Shown: one piece after another, positions 11,801 through 22,047 of the stretch
Position numbering within the stretch: position 1 is the first letter of the stretch
Layout: each line of letters opens with the position of its first letter
Assembly (NCBI GenBank): GCA_963922205.1
Contig: CAWUHX010000044.1
Coordinates: 1,488,001-1,552,000, forward strand
Reading direction: 5' to 3'
DNA: 64,000 nt
From: Romanomermis culicivorax
Taxonomy: Eukaryota; Nematoda; Enoplea; Mermithida; Mermithidae
Notes under the pieces: generated by a model
What the model saw: the letters and a program-made list of their open reading frames with translations, nothing else
Database searches by the model: none
What the model was told of the DNA's origin: nothing
Position numbers and translations under genes: made by a program

Positions 11801-12708
11801 GAAAAAACAACGTCGAAAAAGTCCGGTGCACGTACTACACTAATACCCTTTTAATTATCGTGTTAACAACCCGTACAAATAACATAAGTCAACAAGCTTT
11901 TTTGCTTTTTCATATTTTTGTACGATTTTTTTCTTCCTAGTAGTGACGTCAAGTCACATAAAAATGGGCCAGTCAACAGCTCTTCTCTTTGTTAACTTAC
12001 AGTATGCTCAAATGATCTGTATAAAATTTTATTATTGTTGTCTTATTTATATTTGGAAATTTCGAGCTAAGAGAATTAAAAAGCTTATCGTAAAGATAAA
12101 TTCAGGATAATAACCTCAATCATATTTTATAAAATTTCGATGGATATGGAACAATGGATGTCACCCCCGCGTGGTTGGAGTAAATTCTACGAAAGATTCG
12201 GCGTCAAATTTTTTTGTGAGCAAAATATAGCAAACTCGACTCACTAAATGTGTGCTTGCAAGATGTATACAAAGGAATAAGGATATCGATTGATATTTAT
12301 ATCACATTTTTTGAATAAATACGAAATGTATCATAAAAATACGACTTTCTTCTATTCTGTAGTGAAGTCAATTCGAGTGAATTAATTGTTTTGATTAAGA
12401 TAGATACCAATACATGCCTAGAAGATCGACTAATGTGTAAAAACTGTTTCCCAATGATTTTTGAAAAAACCAAAAAACCAGAGATTTTCCAATTTTTTGG
12501 TTTTTTTAAAAAACCAAAAAACCAAAGCCTTGCCAACCCTGGTAAATTCATGGGAACTCTATCGTTAACATGCTTTATTCGCTGTTGTAGAACACCAATA
12601 TATTCTCCATGAACTGATTCTGACTAACATAACCAGAATTTTCTTAATTTTTTTCTCATTTCTGCAGGCTTCTGACTCACAACAAAATGCTTGGGTATGC
12701 CCTTAATA
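11801..12708. other. Repeat-bearing intergenic sequence
   Basis: At about 12463-12540 lies a low-complexity CCAAAAAACC/GGTTTTTT block ending GCCTTGCCAACCCTG, which resembles the terminus of the CAGGGTTGGCGGGCATTGGG hAT family found at 21-23 kb in reverse. No gene is seen. Confidence 0.45.
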
Positions 12709-12742
12709 CATACCTGTACTTGGGGGGGGGGGGTTGGGGCCC

Positions 12743-12842
12743 NNNNNNNNNNNNNNNNNNNNNNNNNNNNNNNNNNNNNNNNNNNNNNNNNNNNNNNNNN
12801 NNNNNNNNNNNNNNNNNNNNNNNNNNNNNNNNNNNNNNNNNN
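12743..12842. other. Assembly gap, 100 N
   Basis: Exactly 100 N, a conventional unknown-length placeholder, directly after a G-run. Confidence 1.
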
Positions 12843-12858
12843 CACACTCTATCAGATT

Positions 12859-12883
12859 AAGCAGTGGTATCAACGCAGAGTAC
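12859..12883 (+). other. SMART/template-switch PCR primer sequence (contaminant)
   Basis: All 25 bases agree with the widely used SMART cDNA/ISPCR amplification primer (starts AAGCAGTGGTATC, ends GCAGAGTAC). It is not animal DNA. It abuts the gap by 16 bases, and the D-element homology begins immediately after it. Confidence 0.95.
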
Positions 12884-13334
12884 TCTTTTAACACAAAATT
12901 CAAATCTACTTCTTGAAATAAACGTTCGGAAATTGATTTTCTAGCGTCGCAGAACATCAATACCCAAAAAATTTTTCCGGCGCTTCGCGCCGGAAAGATT
13001 AACATCCCTTTTAGGTTCTCACTTGTCAACATGGAGGACTTAACCATCGATTTCTCATGTAATTCAAAGTCATTCTGTTTTTGGATAGTTTGCTTGAAAG
13101 TTTGTTCCAATGCTTGTAGATTAAACTTTGAACTCGAAAATTTCAATTTTTTTCTCAATTTTGATGAATTAACGGGTCTAAAAACACCAGAAGGCTTGAA
13201 AAAGCCCAAAAACACGTAAATAAAGCGTCTGTGAGCATTTTTACGCGAAAAAAACGACTTCGGGAAAATGGGGAAAAAAATTTTGATCCCTTTCCCCATT
13301 TAGGGAAAAGGCCCGGGGGAAAAAAAAAACAGTG
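12884..13334. repeat. D-family element, right part
   Basis: It matches the right half of the D elements at 23636-25759 and 30038-31068, including CTTGAAATAAACGTTCGGAAA, a perfect CCGGCGCTTCGCGCCGG hairpin (about 12979-12995), TAACGGGTCTAAAAACACC and GGGGAAAAGG. It ends AAAAACAGTG at 13334. The left half is lost in the gap. Confidence 0.8.
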
Positions 13335-13369
13335 CCCCCCCCCAACTGGTCGGAGGTCTTACAGGTATG

Positions 13370-14120
13370 CCCTAATATGCATAGAAAAGCATGCGTAGCC
13401 ACATTATAAACGTTTCAAAAAATGTGGAAAATTTTTGGAAAATAAGGGAAAAAATTTTGGGTCTGGTTCCCATGTGGAAAAAATCTTCGAGGAAAAAACG
13501 GTGATTATCAGAATGCTTTAAAAAGCTCCAAAACACTTAAATAATGCGTTTATGAGCATTTTCAAGCAAAAAAACGAGGATTTTGAGACGAAAACTTGTC
13601 GTCAAAAAATTTCCACATGTGGGAAAAAATTTGACCTCTTTCCACTTCCATATTTGTGGAAAAAAATTCGTAGAAAATGTTTCTGAGTCTCACTTCCTTC
13701 TCGATTTGATCGTCTGCCGTAGTGGTCATAATTTTCTCGTATTCAAATTGATATGGAATAATTTATTCTGTTGATTTATTTTTTCAGGTCTTCCACGCGA
13801 CAACAGTTCTCGTTAGATACTGGTAACGTCAATAAGGTGTTTAGAAGAGGTCAGTAATCAAATTTAACGTGGGGGATGCCGATCCCGACTTACTACAGTA
13901 ATTAATGGAATATATAGTTACACTATTAAAACTGTTATGACATGCATACGGACACGATTGTCTTCCAACGTGGAATGATCGAATTGCTTCCAGGAAATCG
14001 AATCTGAGTTCGTGTTTGTGCACCTGCGAGAATAATTTTCTAATCGGACAACCACGTATGAGCATTGCAAAAGTGAAATCTACTATGAATGTCGAAGACT
14101 GTCGTTCAATGTGAGTAGCA
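13370..14120. repeat. D-related fragment and unassigned sequence
   Basis: About 13425-13685 repeats the D sub-terminal block (CATGTGGAAAAAA, CACTTAAATAATGCGTTTATGAGCATTTT, TTTGACCTCTTTCCAC). The remainder to 14120 shows nothing recognisable. Confidence 0.55.
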
Positions 14121-14690
14121 GCGAGCACCAGTGTTTTTTTGTGCCAAAACATGGTTTTTGCACAAAAAAATTTGGAATGGCACAAAAAATTTTGGGCGTT
14201 TGTGCCAATTGGCACAAATTTTTTGACTGGTCGAAATATGAATTTCCTTGATTTTTAGTCTTTTTAGGGGCTGAAAACGCAAAATTTTCTCGGCGCTACG
14301 CGCCGGGTCAAAATAATAAAATGGCCTAACATGGAACAAGGTCGAAGTCGGAACAAACTTCGCTTGAACTAAATTTGCGGAGCATCTGTTCATCAAATTT
14401 TAAACGGTCAAATCTATCAAAATAAAGCAGGTTTCAATCTTTTGATTAATGTTTTCGCCAGTACAAAATACTGTGTCTGAGAAAGAGAAAAATACGTTTC
14501 AAATTTCGAACAAAAATTTTTCCAGTTTTTAGTAGCTTAAAACTTCGGCTTGGCTGGGCCTGATTTCCTTGAAATTTCGATTTGGGACATTACTTGTCAT
14601 CCTTTTTCGAAATATAAAAGGTTTTTTGGTCGATTCTTAATGAAACATTGATTTCTGGAAATCGTCCTTTTTGTCTAAGATGGAACAAGC

Positions 14691-14928
14691 CCTACCTGTA
14701 CTTGGGGGGTGGGGGTTGGGGAGTGACCCCCCCAACCCGACCAATCCTGTACCCAAAATCATTCCCCCCCCAACCCCCCCCCCCCCAGTTGGGAAAAAAT
14801 TAAAAAAATTTGCCAAAAAGTGTATGTTTTTTGGCCTTTTTTGGGAAAATTTCGACTTTTTCCTACCCCCCCCCCAAAATTTCGGATTTACCCCCCCCCC
14901 CCCATTGGTCGGAGGTCTTACAGGTATG
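14691..14928. mobile_element. MITE family B, copy 3
   Basis: The ends are CCTACCTGTAC and TTACAGGTATG with a perfect 8-bp TSD GAACAAGC (14683-14690, 14929-14936). The C/G runs and GGTCGGAGGTCTTACAGGTA end match the family. Confidence 0.9.
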
Positions 14929-15433
14929 GAACAAGCGCCTGTTCCATGTTAGACCTACACAAAGTTATACGAGATTTCATTTTTAAGATATGCCACCTAA
15001 AAAAACCCGTGTTTACCAGGGTTACGATACTTCAAAATTACCTGCAGCGTTAGATGCCATTCGGAAAATTACTATGCTTTATAATGTGTTCCATCTAAAA
15101 TATCATGATGTCTAACATGGAACATTTTAGAAATTATATATAAGTTTTGTGGATTGCCGAAAACGCCTGTTTTTGAACTTAAATAAGAAAATAGGCTACT
15201 ATTTTCAATTAGAAACTTCAAATTAGTGATTTGAACTATTTTCTATCATCTTATAAGAAAAAAGAAAGCATTGTTCGGCATAATAATAAAACTGTAATGT
15301 TCCGTTTCAGAATGTCAAGTTCATTATGTTTCAACGCTTCAAATTTGAAAAAAAACAAGTTTCTCAACACGTTAATAAAGGTTTCAACTGCAAGAAATTA
15401 TTAGTTACTGCCGAATTTTATTATTTTCTCCTC

Positions 15434-15470
15434 GTTCCATCTTAGACCCGACTCGGGTCTAAGATGGAAC
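15434..15470. repeat. Perfect 37-bp palindrome (18-bp arms)
   Basis: The arm GTTCCATCTTAGACCCGA is followed by one C and its exact reverse complement. It doubles the element's TIR-like motif (CTAAGATGGAAC) inside the element. Confidence 0.95.
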
Positions 15471-16650
15471 ACTGACCAGGTTTTAAAAAAATGCCCACTG
15501 CTGCTAAGAAACGCAACAGTGGGCATCAATTTTTTTTATTTAATGCATAGATAAACTATCTATCATTTGCCAAAGTTCCAATTCCAACAGATTTATGATG
15601 ATCGAACATTTGATGATTTTCTGAAGTGTGTTCCATCTTAGCCCATTTACCCTACTATAATTATAGTTACTTCTATTTGTCTAGAACCTGAGACAATTGT
15701 ATTTGAATAGTATGTTCGTATGATCGCAACAAACTTTGAGATTGTCAATGACTGAAAAATGAATAGAAATGGTTAACTAACTTCAACTGTTCATTCTGTG
15801 TGATCATACTCGTACTTGGGGGGGGGGGGATTCGAACAGAAGAATTGACATTGTTAGCACAATTTTCCAACCAAAAATTTACGCGACGTGACTTTCGGCT
15901 TGGTTTTTCAAGGAGAAAGCAATTATGGACATCCTTAATTTATTTGCATCGGTGTTAAGAAGAAATTCGTAGCCGAAAATTAAACAAAGTTATAAAATGC
16001 CTGAAAAATTCTATAAAAATATTTCATTCATTCATTCAAAATATCTGAATTCTCGCAGCATCCGATTTCTTTTCGAATCATATAAACCGCTTTCTCCATC
16101 AATTTTTCTTACGCACTGTTGACTGCTTAGATAACAAAGAGTTGACACGATTTTTATGCAAATTTGTGCGGCGAAAGCACCTTAGTTATGTGTTCATCAA
16201 ACATATGGCATAAAACTCTTTAAAGATTTTCAGTATGTTTCTAGACTGGATAAAATTTTTTGTGCCATTGGCACAAATTTTTTTGGCCTTCTGTGCCAAT
16301 TGGCACAAATGTCCGTGCACAAAAATAAAACGCCGGCCAGCACCGTTTTTTTCCTCAAACAAGCAGTGTTTTTTTTTGTGCCAAAACATGGTTTTTGGCA
16401 CAGAAAAATTTGGAATGGCACAAAAAATTTTGAGCGTTTGTGCCAATTGGCACAAAATTTTTGGCTGGTCAACCATAAAATTTCCTTGATTTTTAGACGT
16501 TTTAGGGGCTGAAAATGCCAAAATTTTTCGGCGCTCCGCGCCGAGTCAATGAATATAATAATTTCTATTCGTAGATTTGGCCTGAACGCGAACTGTTTCT
16601 CTTCGAACAGTGTATTAGTATTGTTGCAGCAAACTTTATAGGCTGTCAAG

Positions 16651-16849
16651 CATACCTGTAAGACCTCCGACCAGTTGGGGGGGGGTAGGAAAACGTCGAA
16701 ATTTTTCCCAAAAAAGGCCAAAAAACATACACTTTTTTGGCAAATTTTTTAATTTTTTCCCGACTGGGGGGGTGGGGGGGAATGATTTTGGGTACTGGGT
16801 TGGCCAAGTTGGGGGGGGGTCCCCCCCAACCCCCCCAAGTACAGGTATG
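16651..16849. mobile_element. MITE family B, copy 4
   Basis: The ends are CATACCTGTAAG and GTACAGGTATG with a perfect 8-bp TSD CTGTCAAG (16643-16650, 16850-16857). It is inserted in W2 (the AGGCTGTCAAG segment is uninterrupted in other W copies). Confidence 0.95.
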
Positions 16850-16920
16850 CTGTCAAGACTGGTGAGTAAAAAGAAATTCTGGATATTCCCTGTTCATTCA
16901 GTCAGATTCGGATTTTAAAC

Positions 16921-17759
16921 CAGGGTTTTTTTGTGCACGGACATTTGTGCCAATTGGCACAAGAGGCCAAAAAAATTTGTGCCAATGGCACAAAAATTTT
17001 TTTTACTAGAGACATACTGAAAACTGCGGAAAAGTTTTATAGGCCAAAAGTTTGATAAAAAGTTATTGTTTAACGTATTAATTTTTTGTAAAAATCGTGC
17101 CCAACCTGTTTTTCAGCTAACCATGTCAGTGAGAAGAGAAAAAACTGTGCAACAAAATAGTTCACGGAATCCCAAAAAGAAATGGAATGCTGAGACAATT
17201 TAAATAGCTCTAGAATTGTTCAGTAAGTTCAAATCGATTCAATTTTCGACTACGAACGAATATCTATGTTATGTATATTTAACAATCATGTAAAGACTAG
17301 AGAAAATAAAGTCGAAAATCGTGTTGATTTTCGATCGAAGCATTGTGCCATTATCAACGATATCAATTTTTCTATTTGAAACAATCAAACACAAAAAGTA
17401 ACAATTTCAGTTTTAAATCCGAATCGACTGAATGAAGAGAGAATATTCAGAATTTCTTTTCACTCATCAGTCTTGACAGCCTATAAAGTTTGCTGCAACG
17501 ATACTAATACACTGTTCAAAGAGAAATCGTTCGCGTTCGGGTCAAATATACGAGTAGGAAATATTATATGTATTCATTGATTCGGCGCGACGCGCCGAAA
17601 AATTTTTGCATTTTCAGCTCCTAAAACGTCTAAAAATTAAGGAAATTTAATATTTGACCAGCCAAAAAATTTGTGCCAATTGGCACAAAACGCTCAAAAT
17701 TTTTTGTGCCATTCCAAATTTTTTTGTGCCAAAAACCGTTTTGGCACAAAAAAACACTG
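16921..17759. mobile_element. W-family element W2a, complete (839 bp)
   Basis: The TIRs are CAGGGTTTTTTTGTGC and GCACAAAAAAACACTG, with a perfect 8-bp TSD TTTTAAAC (16913-16920, 17760-17767). This is the best-preserved W copy. It has GTGCCAATTGGCAC palindromes near both ends, a GGCGCGACGCGCC hairpin near 17583 and no coding frame. The inserted position is inside W2. Confidence 0.95.
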
Positions 17760-18309
17760 TTTTAAACTATTTTAAACTATTTTTCAACTATTTATATAAA
17801 AAAAAACCGAAATTCTTACTTTTTGTGTTTGATTGATTCAAACAGAAAAATCGATATCGTTGATAATGGTACAATGTTTGGATGGAAAATTTACACGATT
17901 TTCGACTTTATTTTCTCTAGTCTTTACATTGTTGTTAAATAGCACAGATATTCGTAGTCGAAAATTGAATCAATTTGAACTTCCTGAACAATTCAAGACC
18001 TATTTAAATTTTATCAGCATTCTATGTCTTTTAGGATTTTCGTAAACTATTTTGTTGCATTGTTTTTTCTTATCTCACTGACATCATGGTGAGCTGAAAA
18101 ATAGATTTGGGCACGATTTTTACAAAAAATTAATGCGTTAAACGTTAACTTTTTATCAAACTTTTGGCCTAAAACTTTTCCGCAGTTTTCAGTTATATGT
18201 TTCTAGTTAAAAAAATTTTTTGTGCCATTGGCACAAATTTTTTTGGCCTCTTGTGCCAATTGGCACAAATGTCCGTGCACAAAAAGAAAACGCTGCAAAT
18301 AAGGTCTTT

Positions 18310-19324
18310 CAGCGTTTTTTTTGTGCACGGACATTTGTGCCAATTGGCACAAAAGGCCAAAAAAATTTGTGCCAATGGCACAAAAATTTTTTTCACTCTA
18401 AAAACGTCTTACTGAGAACCATAAAACTGTTTTGTGCCAAAAGTTATAAAAATATGCCCTGTTTTTGATCTAAATTGAGTCATTTATTAAAGCTCAATTC
18501 GCACGTGCTTTTGTCATGTCCATGTGCTTTTCTGTATTATTCATATACTCTTGTAATCCTTTGCATTTAATAAATTTATTTTCTTTCTTTTTTTCAAGTT
18601 TGATAAAAACTAACTGAAGATACTTTCACCGCATTCATTTGCATAAAAATCGTGTCTGTTCTATTTTCTCTAACCACGTCAGCGAGATAAGAATAACTGA
18701 TCTAACAAACGGTTTCTACGATCCATAAAGATATTGAATGCTGCGAAAATTCAAATATTTTTATAGACTTTTTGTCATGAAGTTTTCCTTTACTTTTCGG
18801 CCTTTTTCCTAACAACCATATTAAAGATTAAATTAGGATGTCTTGTCTATAATTGTTTTCTCCTGAAAAAAGCTAAGTCGAAATTCGCTTCGCGTAGATT
18901 TTTGGTTGAATAATTGTGCCAAAAATGTCAATTTTTTTGTTTTAATCATTCACCAAAAAAAATATAAGTTTCGGTTCTCATTTCTCAATCCAACTGAATC
19001 AACAGAGGAAGTAAAGTCAACAATTTCTATTCTTTAGCCGGTCATTGACAATCTCAAAGTCTATTGCGATGATACAAATGAATTATTCGAATAGAATCCA
19101 CTTGCGTTCGAGACAAAGGAAAGTAGTCAATATTAAACCCATTGAATTGGCGCGAAGCGCCGAGAAAATTTTGCGTTATCAGCCCTTAAAATGACTAAAA
19201 ATCAAGGAAATTTAGCCTTGAACCAGTCAAAAAATTTGTGCCAGTTGCCACAAACGCTCAAAATTTTTTGTGCCATTCCAAATTTTTTTGTGCCAAAAAC
19301 CATGTTTTGGCACAAAAAACACTG
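18310..19324. mobile_element. W-family element W3 (1015 bp)
   Basis: It runs from CAGCGTTTTTTTTGTGCACGG to GGCACAAAAAACACTG, with a perfect 8-bp TSD AGGTCTTT (18302-18309, 19325-19332). It is inserted right beside W2's end, giving a head-to-head palindrome (about 18216-18390). A LINE tail fragment lies inside. Confidence 0.95.
18480..18600 (+). repeat. LINE 3' tail fragment
   Basis: TTCGCACGTGCTTTTGTCATG, TTTTCTGTATTATTC and GCATTTAATAAATTTATT match, in the opposite orientation, the 3' end of the LINE at 19680-20462. It is a severely 5'-truncated copy inside W3. Confidence 0.7.
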
Positions 19325-19679
19325 AGGTCTTTTGAGGAAAAAAATTTCGAAATGAGGAAAAAAATTTCGGGTATGGTTCTCGTTGTCTGAAAAATTTTGG
19401 GGAATCTAAAACCGAAAAGATGCGTTCTGATGGACTTGAAAAGGTCAAAATCTCAAAATTTTCCAGTGCTTCGCGCCGGTCATGAGTATAGTGATAACTA
19501 TTTTCTACCAGGCACGGCCGTTAGCACATCTATTTCGACTTACTAATTAATGCTCAACAGTTTCTATCAATCAAATCAGCTCGTTTCTTTTTCTAATCGT
19601 TAACAGTCAATTATGGCGCCGAAAATAGAGATTTTTCATCATCAATTCTCTCAATTTTTTCTCTTAAGAAGAAGAATGA

Positions 19680-20462
19680 AATTTATTAAATGCGAATAAA
19701 TACAACAATAAAAACGAATAATACAGAAAAGCTCATGGACGTGACAAAAGCACGTGCGAAGTGTGCTTTAAAAAAATGATTCAATTTAGACCGAAAACAG
19801 AGCATATTGTCATACGTGTAAGAGGTCCGACCAGTTCGGGGGGGGGGGGTCGAAAAAAGTCGAAATTTTTCCCAAAAAAGGCCAAAAAAACATACACTCC
19901 TTTGCAAATGTTTTTAATTTTTTCCAAACTGGGGGGGTTGGGTATATGTTTGGCCAAGTTGGGGGGAGGTCCCCCCAAACCCCTACCCCAGGTACTATAT
20001 GCATATTGTTCGAACAAATCATATCATTCGGTGAGGAATTCCAAACATCAATATTTCGCAAGCGAAAATCATGTTTTAAAGCATTAGAGTTATTTTTCGA
20101 TTTATACAATCTAAATAAGTTAGACGCGCGATAATTGAACGGACTCAAGATGAAAAATAAATCAGGTGGAATAACTTTAAATTTCAAAATCAAAAACATG
20201 TAAGATAAGTCGATACACAAACGTCTAAATGCAAGGTCATCAAGGCCAGATTTGTTGAGGCGCTTCTTATAGCTTAAATCTTTATAACCGAGAAGTCGTT
20301 TTGTAAACCTTCCTTGAACATTTTCTACCAATTTAGTATCCCAAACCAGACAAGGATTCCAGAGTGGTGAACCATATTCCAAAAAAGGGAGAACATACGA
20401 TTTAAACGCCCTGATTTTTAATTCATTGAAATTAGAGTGAAAACATTTTAAAATGAAATTTG
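19680..20462 (-). pseudogene. 5'-truncated LINE (CR1/Jockey-like), reverse transcriptase C-terminus
   Basis: The frame 19810-20382 reads LEYGSPLWNPC, VENVQGRFTKRLLGY, LDDLAFRRLCIDL and FRLRNIDVWNSSPND, the C-terminal landmarks of CR1/Jockey-type reverse transcriptases. The same frame continues 5' to at least 20450 (ILKCFHSN, IRAFKSYVLP). The catalytic core is absent because the hAT element at 20463 abuts it. The 3' tail (to about 19680) carries the TTCGCACGTGC and GCATTTAATAAATTT motifs. MITE B5 (19811-20001) interrupts the C-terminus, so the last part of the frame is MITE, not LINE. It belongs to the same subfamily as the fragment at 9985-11022. Confidence 0.85.
19811..20001. mobile_element. 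MITE family B, copy 5
   Basis: It runs from CATACGTGTAAG to GGTACTATATG with a perfect 8-bp TSD CATATTGT (19803-19810, 20002-20009). It is inserted in the 3' part of the LINE. Confidence 0.9.
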
Positions 20463-21756
20463 TAGGGTTGAGAAAAAGCCCATTTTCAAAATTTCCGATT
20501 TGGGTTTCTTAGGGTTTTTTTTAGTTTTTTCAGGGTTTTTTTATGGGTTTTCTGGGTTTAATCAGGGTTTTTTTTCTTTCAGAATTGTGGATCTGAATTA
20601 AGTATAAGAGAAAAGCAAATGCATATGCAAATTGCAACATCTCAAAAATTTCATTCTTCATAAAGCAAAACATTCTCAGATCATTTTTCCTAATTTAAAG
20701 AAAAGAGCAGATTCCTTATCATTACCAATGCACTGTTAAAAAATTTTTCGGCATTGAATTTTATAAAGACTAGCTTTTCGACCGACGCAGATAGATGACA
20801 ATCGATTATGTAAGTTGGTGTGAACAAAGCTAGATGTAGAAAAAGTACGCTCTGATGACTCAGTGGACACTAAAATCGAAAACACCTGATTATAGCATGA
20901 CAAAAAAAATTTCGCTTGCTCGCTATTATCAGTCTTAAAGAACGTACTCTCAACAAGGCAATTTTTTAGAACGAAGGTCACGTTTTGTCTTCCGTCAACC
21001 AAAGTTGCATAGCAGATTTTTGGCCGCTCACCAGCATTTTGTAACGAAACGTATTTTTTTCTTTATCTTCACTTGCCGAGATCATTTATTCATTGAGTTG
21101 TTTGTGAATTGTGACTTTGCAGCGTGAACTAAGTTTGATGTTTCTTTCCTAAAGATTCATACTGCTTACAGTCATTCAACCAGCATACTTGGCGGTCCAT
21201 TTTTGGACGGGTCTGCTGTCTTTCTTCCCCAAAATTTTAGGACTGCTCAAGTCAGCTCACCAAATGCTGATGGCTGTGAGCAGTAGGTATAACAAAAACT
21301 TTAGCAGTTACAAGTAATGCTGTGTATTGCTCACTAGCACTGCTCATGCTCATGAGTCGCCATGAGCAGTAAAATCTGCCTAATATTCAGATAAATTACC
21401 AAATTAAATCAACTTTAGCCAAAAGACAATTCAAACATAAGTTAAATTTATTAAATATGAATCTTACGCTTTTCGATTAGAATAAGTCAACTCAACTGAA
21501 CAGTGATAGGAATCGAATCGAATATCGCTAAAAAGTCTCCTGAATTGAAAAATTTCGATAGCATTTGATTTCTTTGTCGTGTGATCTCATCTCAAATCTG
21601 TTGTCATGGCAGTGTCAGAAAAGACGCATTGTAGTTACTAAAGTTGGCTCAACACTCAATTTGATTGTTAAATCAGGAAGAAACTTGTATTCCTGAGAAC
21701 AAAATGGAAAAAAATGATTTTTTTTCTCAAAAAAAACCCAATGCCCGCCAACCCTG
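20463..21756 (-). mobile_element. hAT element L, reverse copy with transposase remnant
   Basis: The ends are TAGGGTTGAGAAAAAGCCC and ATGCCCGCCAACCCTG, matching in reverse the hAT element at 22048-23361. The two copies form an inverted pair of about 1.3 kb arms separated by about 0.29 kb. No TSD is found: the left flank is LINE, the right flank another fragment of the same family (CAGGGTTGTCGGGCATTGGG). Confidence 0.8.
20736..21002 (-). pseudogene. hAT transposase C-terminal dimerisation region, remnant
   Basis: The frame contains FSILVSTESSERTFSTSSFV and NLHNRLSS, matching the hAT C-terminal dimerisation signature (small residues, S/A-ERxFS, then RNRL). Upstream it reads LVESTFFKTDNSEQAKFFL. 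The DDE core and BED finger are absent. The opposite-strand copy at 22854-23081 is more decayed. Confidence 0.75.
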
Positions 21757-21840
21757 CCAGGGTTGTCGGGCATTGGGTTTTTGGGTTGGTGGGTTTTTTT
21801 TGGGTTGGAAAATTGGACAAATTTCGGCACACAAAAAAAA
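21757..21840. repeat. Fragment of the CAGGGTTG hAT family
   Basis: It begins CCAGGGTTGTCGGGCATTGG, head-to-head with the end of element L, and continues with GGGTTGGTGGGTTTTTTTT and GGTTGGAAAATTGGACAAAT. It resembles the left end of the element at 22048 and then joins the W4 element. Confidence 0.6.
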
Positions 21841-22047
21841 CTCTGGTGCCTGAACATGTTTTTTGGCACAAAAAAGTTTGGAATGACACAAAAACATTTG
21901 AGCGTTTGTGTCAATTGGCAAAAAAGTTTTGGCTGTTCAAGATTAAGTTTCCATGATTTTCAGACGATTTAGGGGCCGAAAATGCAAAAAATTTTCGGCG
22001 CTTCGCGCCGAGTCAATGAACATAATATTATCTACTCGTATTTGACC

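Larger units (their letters stand above)
12709..13369. mobile_element. MITE family B, copy 2, containing the assembly gap and a D element
   Basis: The ends are CATACCTGTACTTGG and TCTTACAGGTATG with a near-perfect 8-bp TSD (CCTTAATA at 12701-12708, CCCTAATA at 13370-13377). The inside is not a simple B element: a G-run, a 100-N gap, a PCR-primer sequence, and the right half of a D element ending at 13334. Confidence 0.75.
14319..15655. mobile_element. TA-flanked TIR element with reiterated CTAAGATGGAAC motifs
   Basis: The ends are AAATGGCCTAACATGGAACA and TGTTCCATCTTAGCCCATTT, a good inverted pair, with TA on each side as in Tc1/mariner-type insertions. The motif TCTAAGATGGAAC or its reverse recurs inside (near 14676, 14945, 15086, 15110, 15434 and 15458). 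No transposase frame is seen. It contains MITE B copy 3. Confidence 0.65.
14129..16335. mobile_element. W-family element W1, interrupted by a second transposon
   Basis: The left end is CAGTGTTTTTTTGTGCC and the right end GTGCACAAAAATAAAACGCCG. Flanks GCGAGCAC (14121-14128) and GCCAGCAC (16336-16343) agree at 7 of 8 bases. Inside are GTGCCAATTGGCAC palindromes and a CGGCGCTACGCGCCG hairpin. About 1.34 kb at 14319-15655 is a later insertion, and the remainder matches the 0.84-kb intact W. Confidence 0.85.
16364..18295. mobile_element. W-family element W2, carrying two nested insertions
   Basis: It runs from CAGTGTTTTTTTTTTGTGCC to GTGCACAAAAAGAAAACGCTG. Flanks CAAACAAG (16356-16363) and CAAATAAG (18296-18303) match at 7 of 8. 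Inside lie MITE B4 (16651-16849) and another W (16921-17759). Subtracting them and their TSDs leaves about 0.88 kb, a normal W length. Confidence 0.9.

Noticed and set aside
12624..13299. Frames crossing the N gap
   Set aside because: Unknown residues bridge unrelated sequence; not a gene.
18193..18468. Frames with repeated IGTN and GTKCQ segments as a repeat protein
   Set aside because: They are readings through palindromic W-element ends in three frames on both strands.
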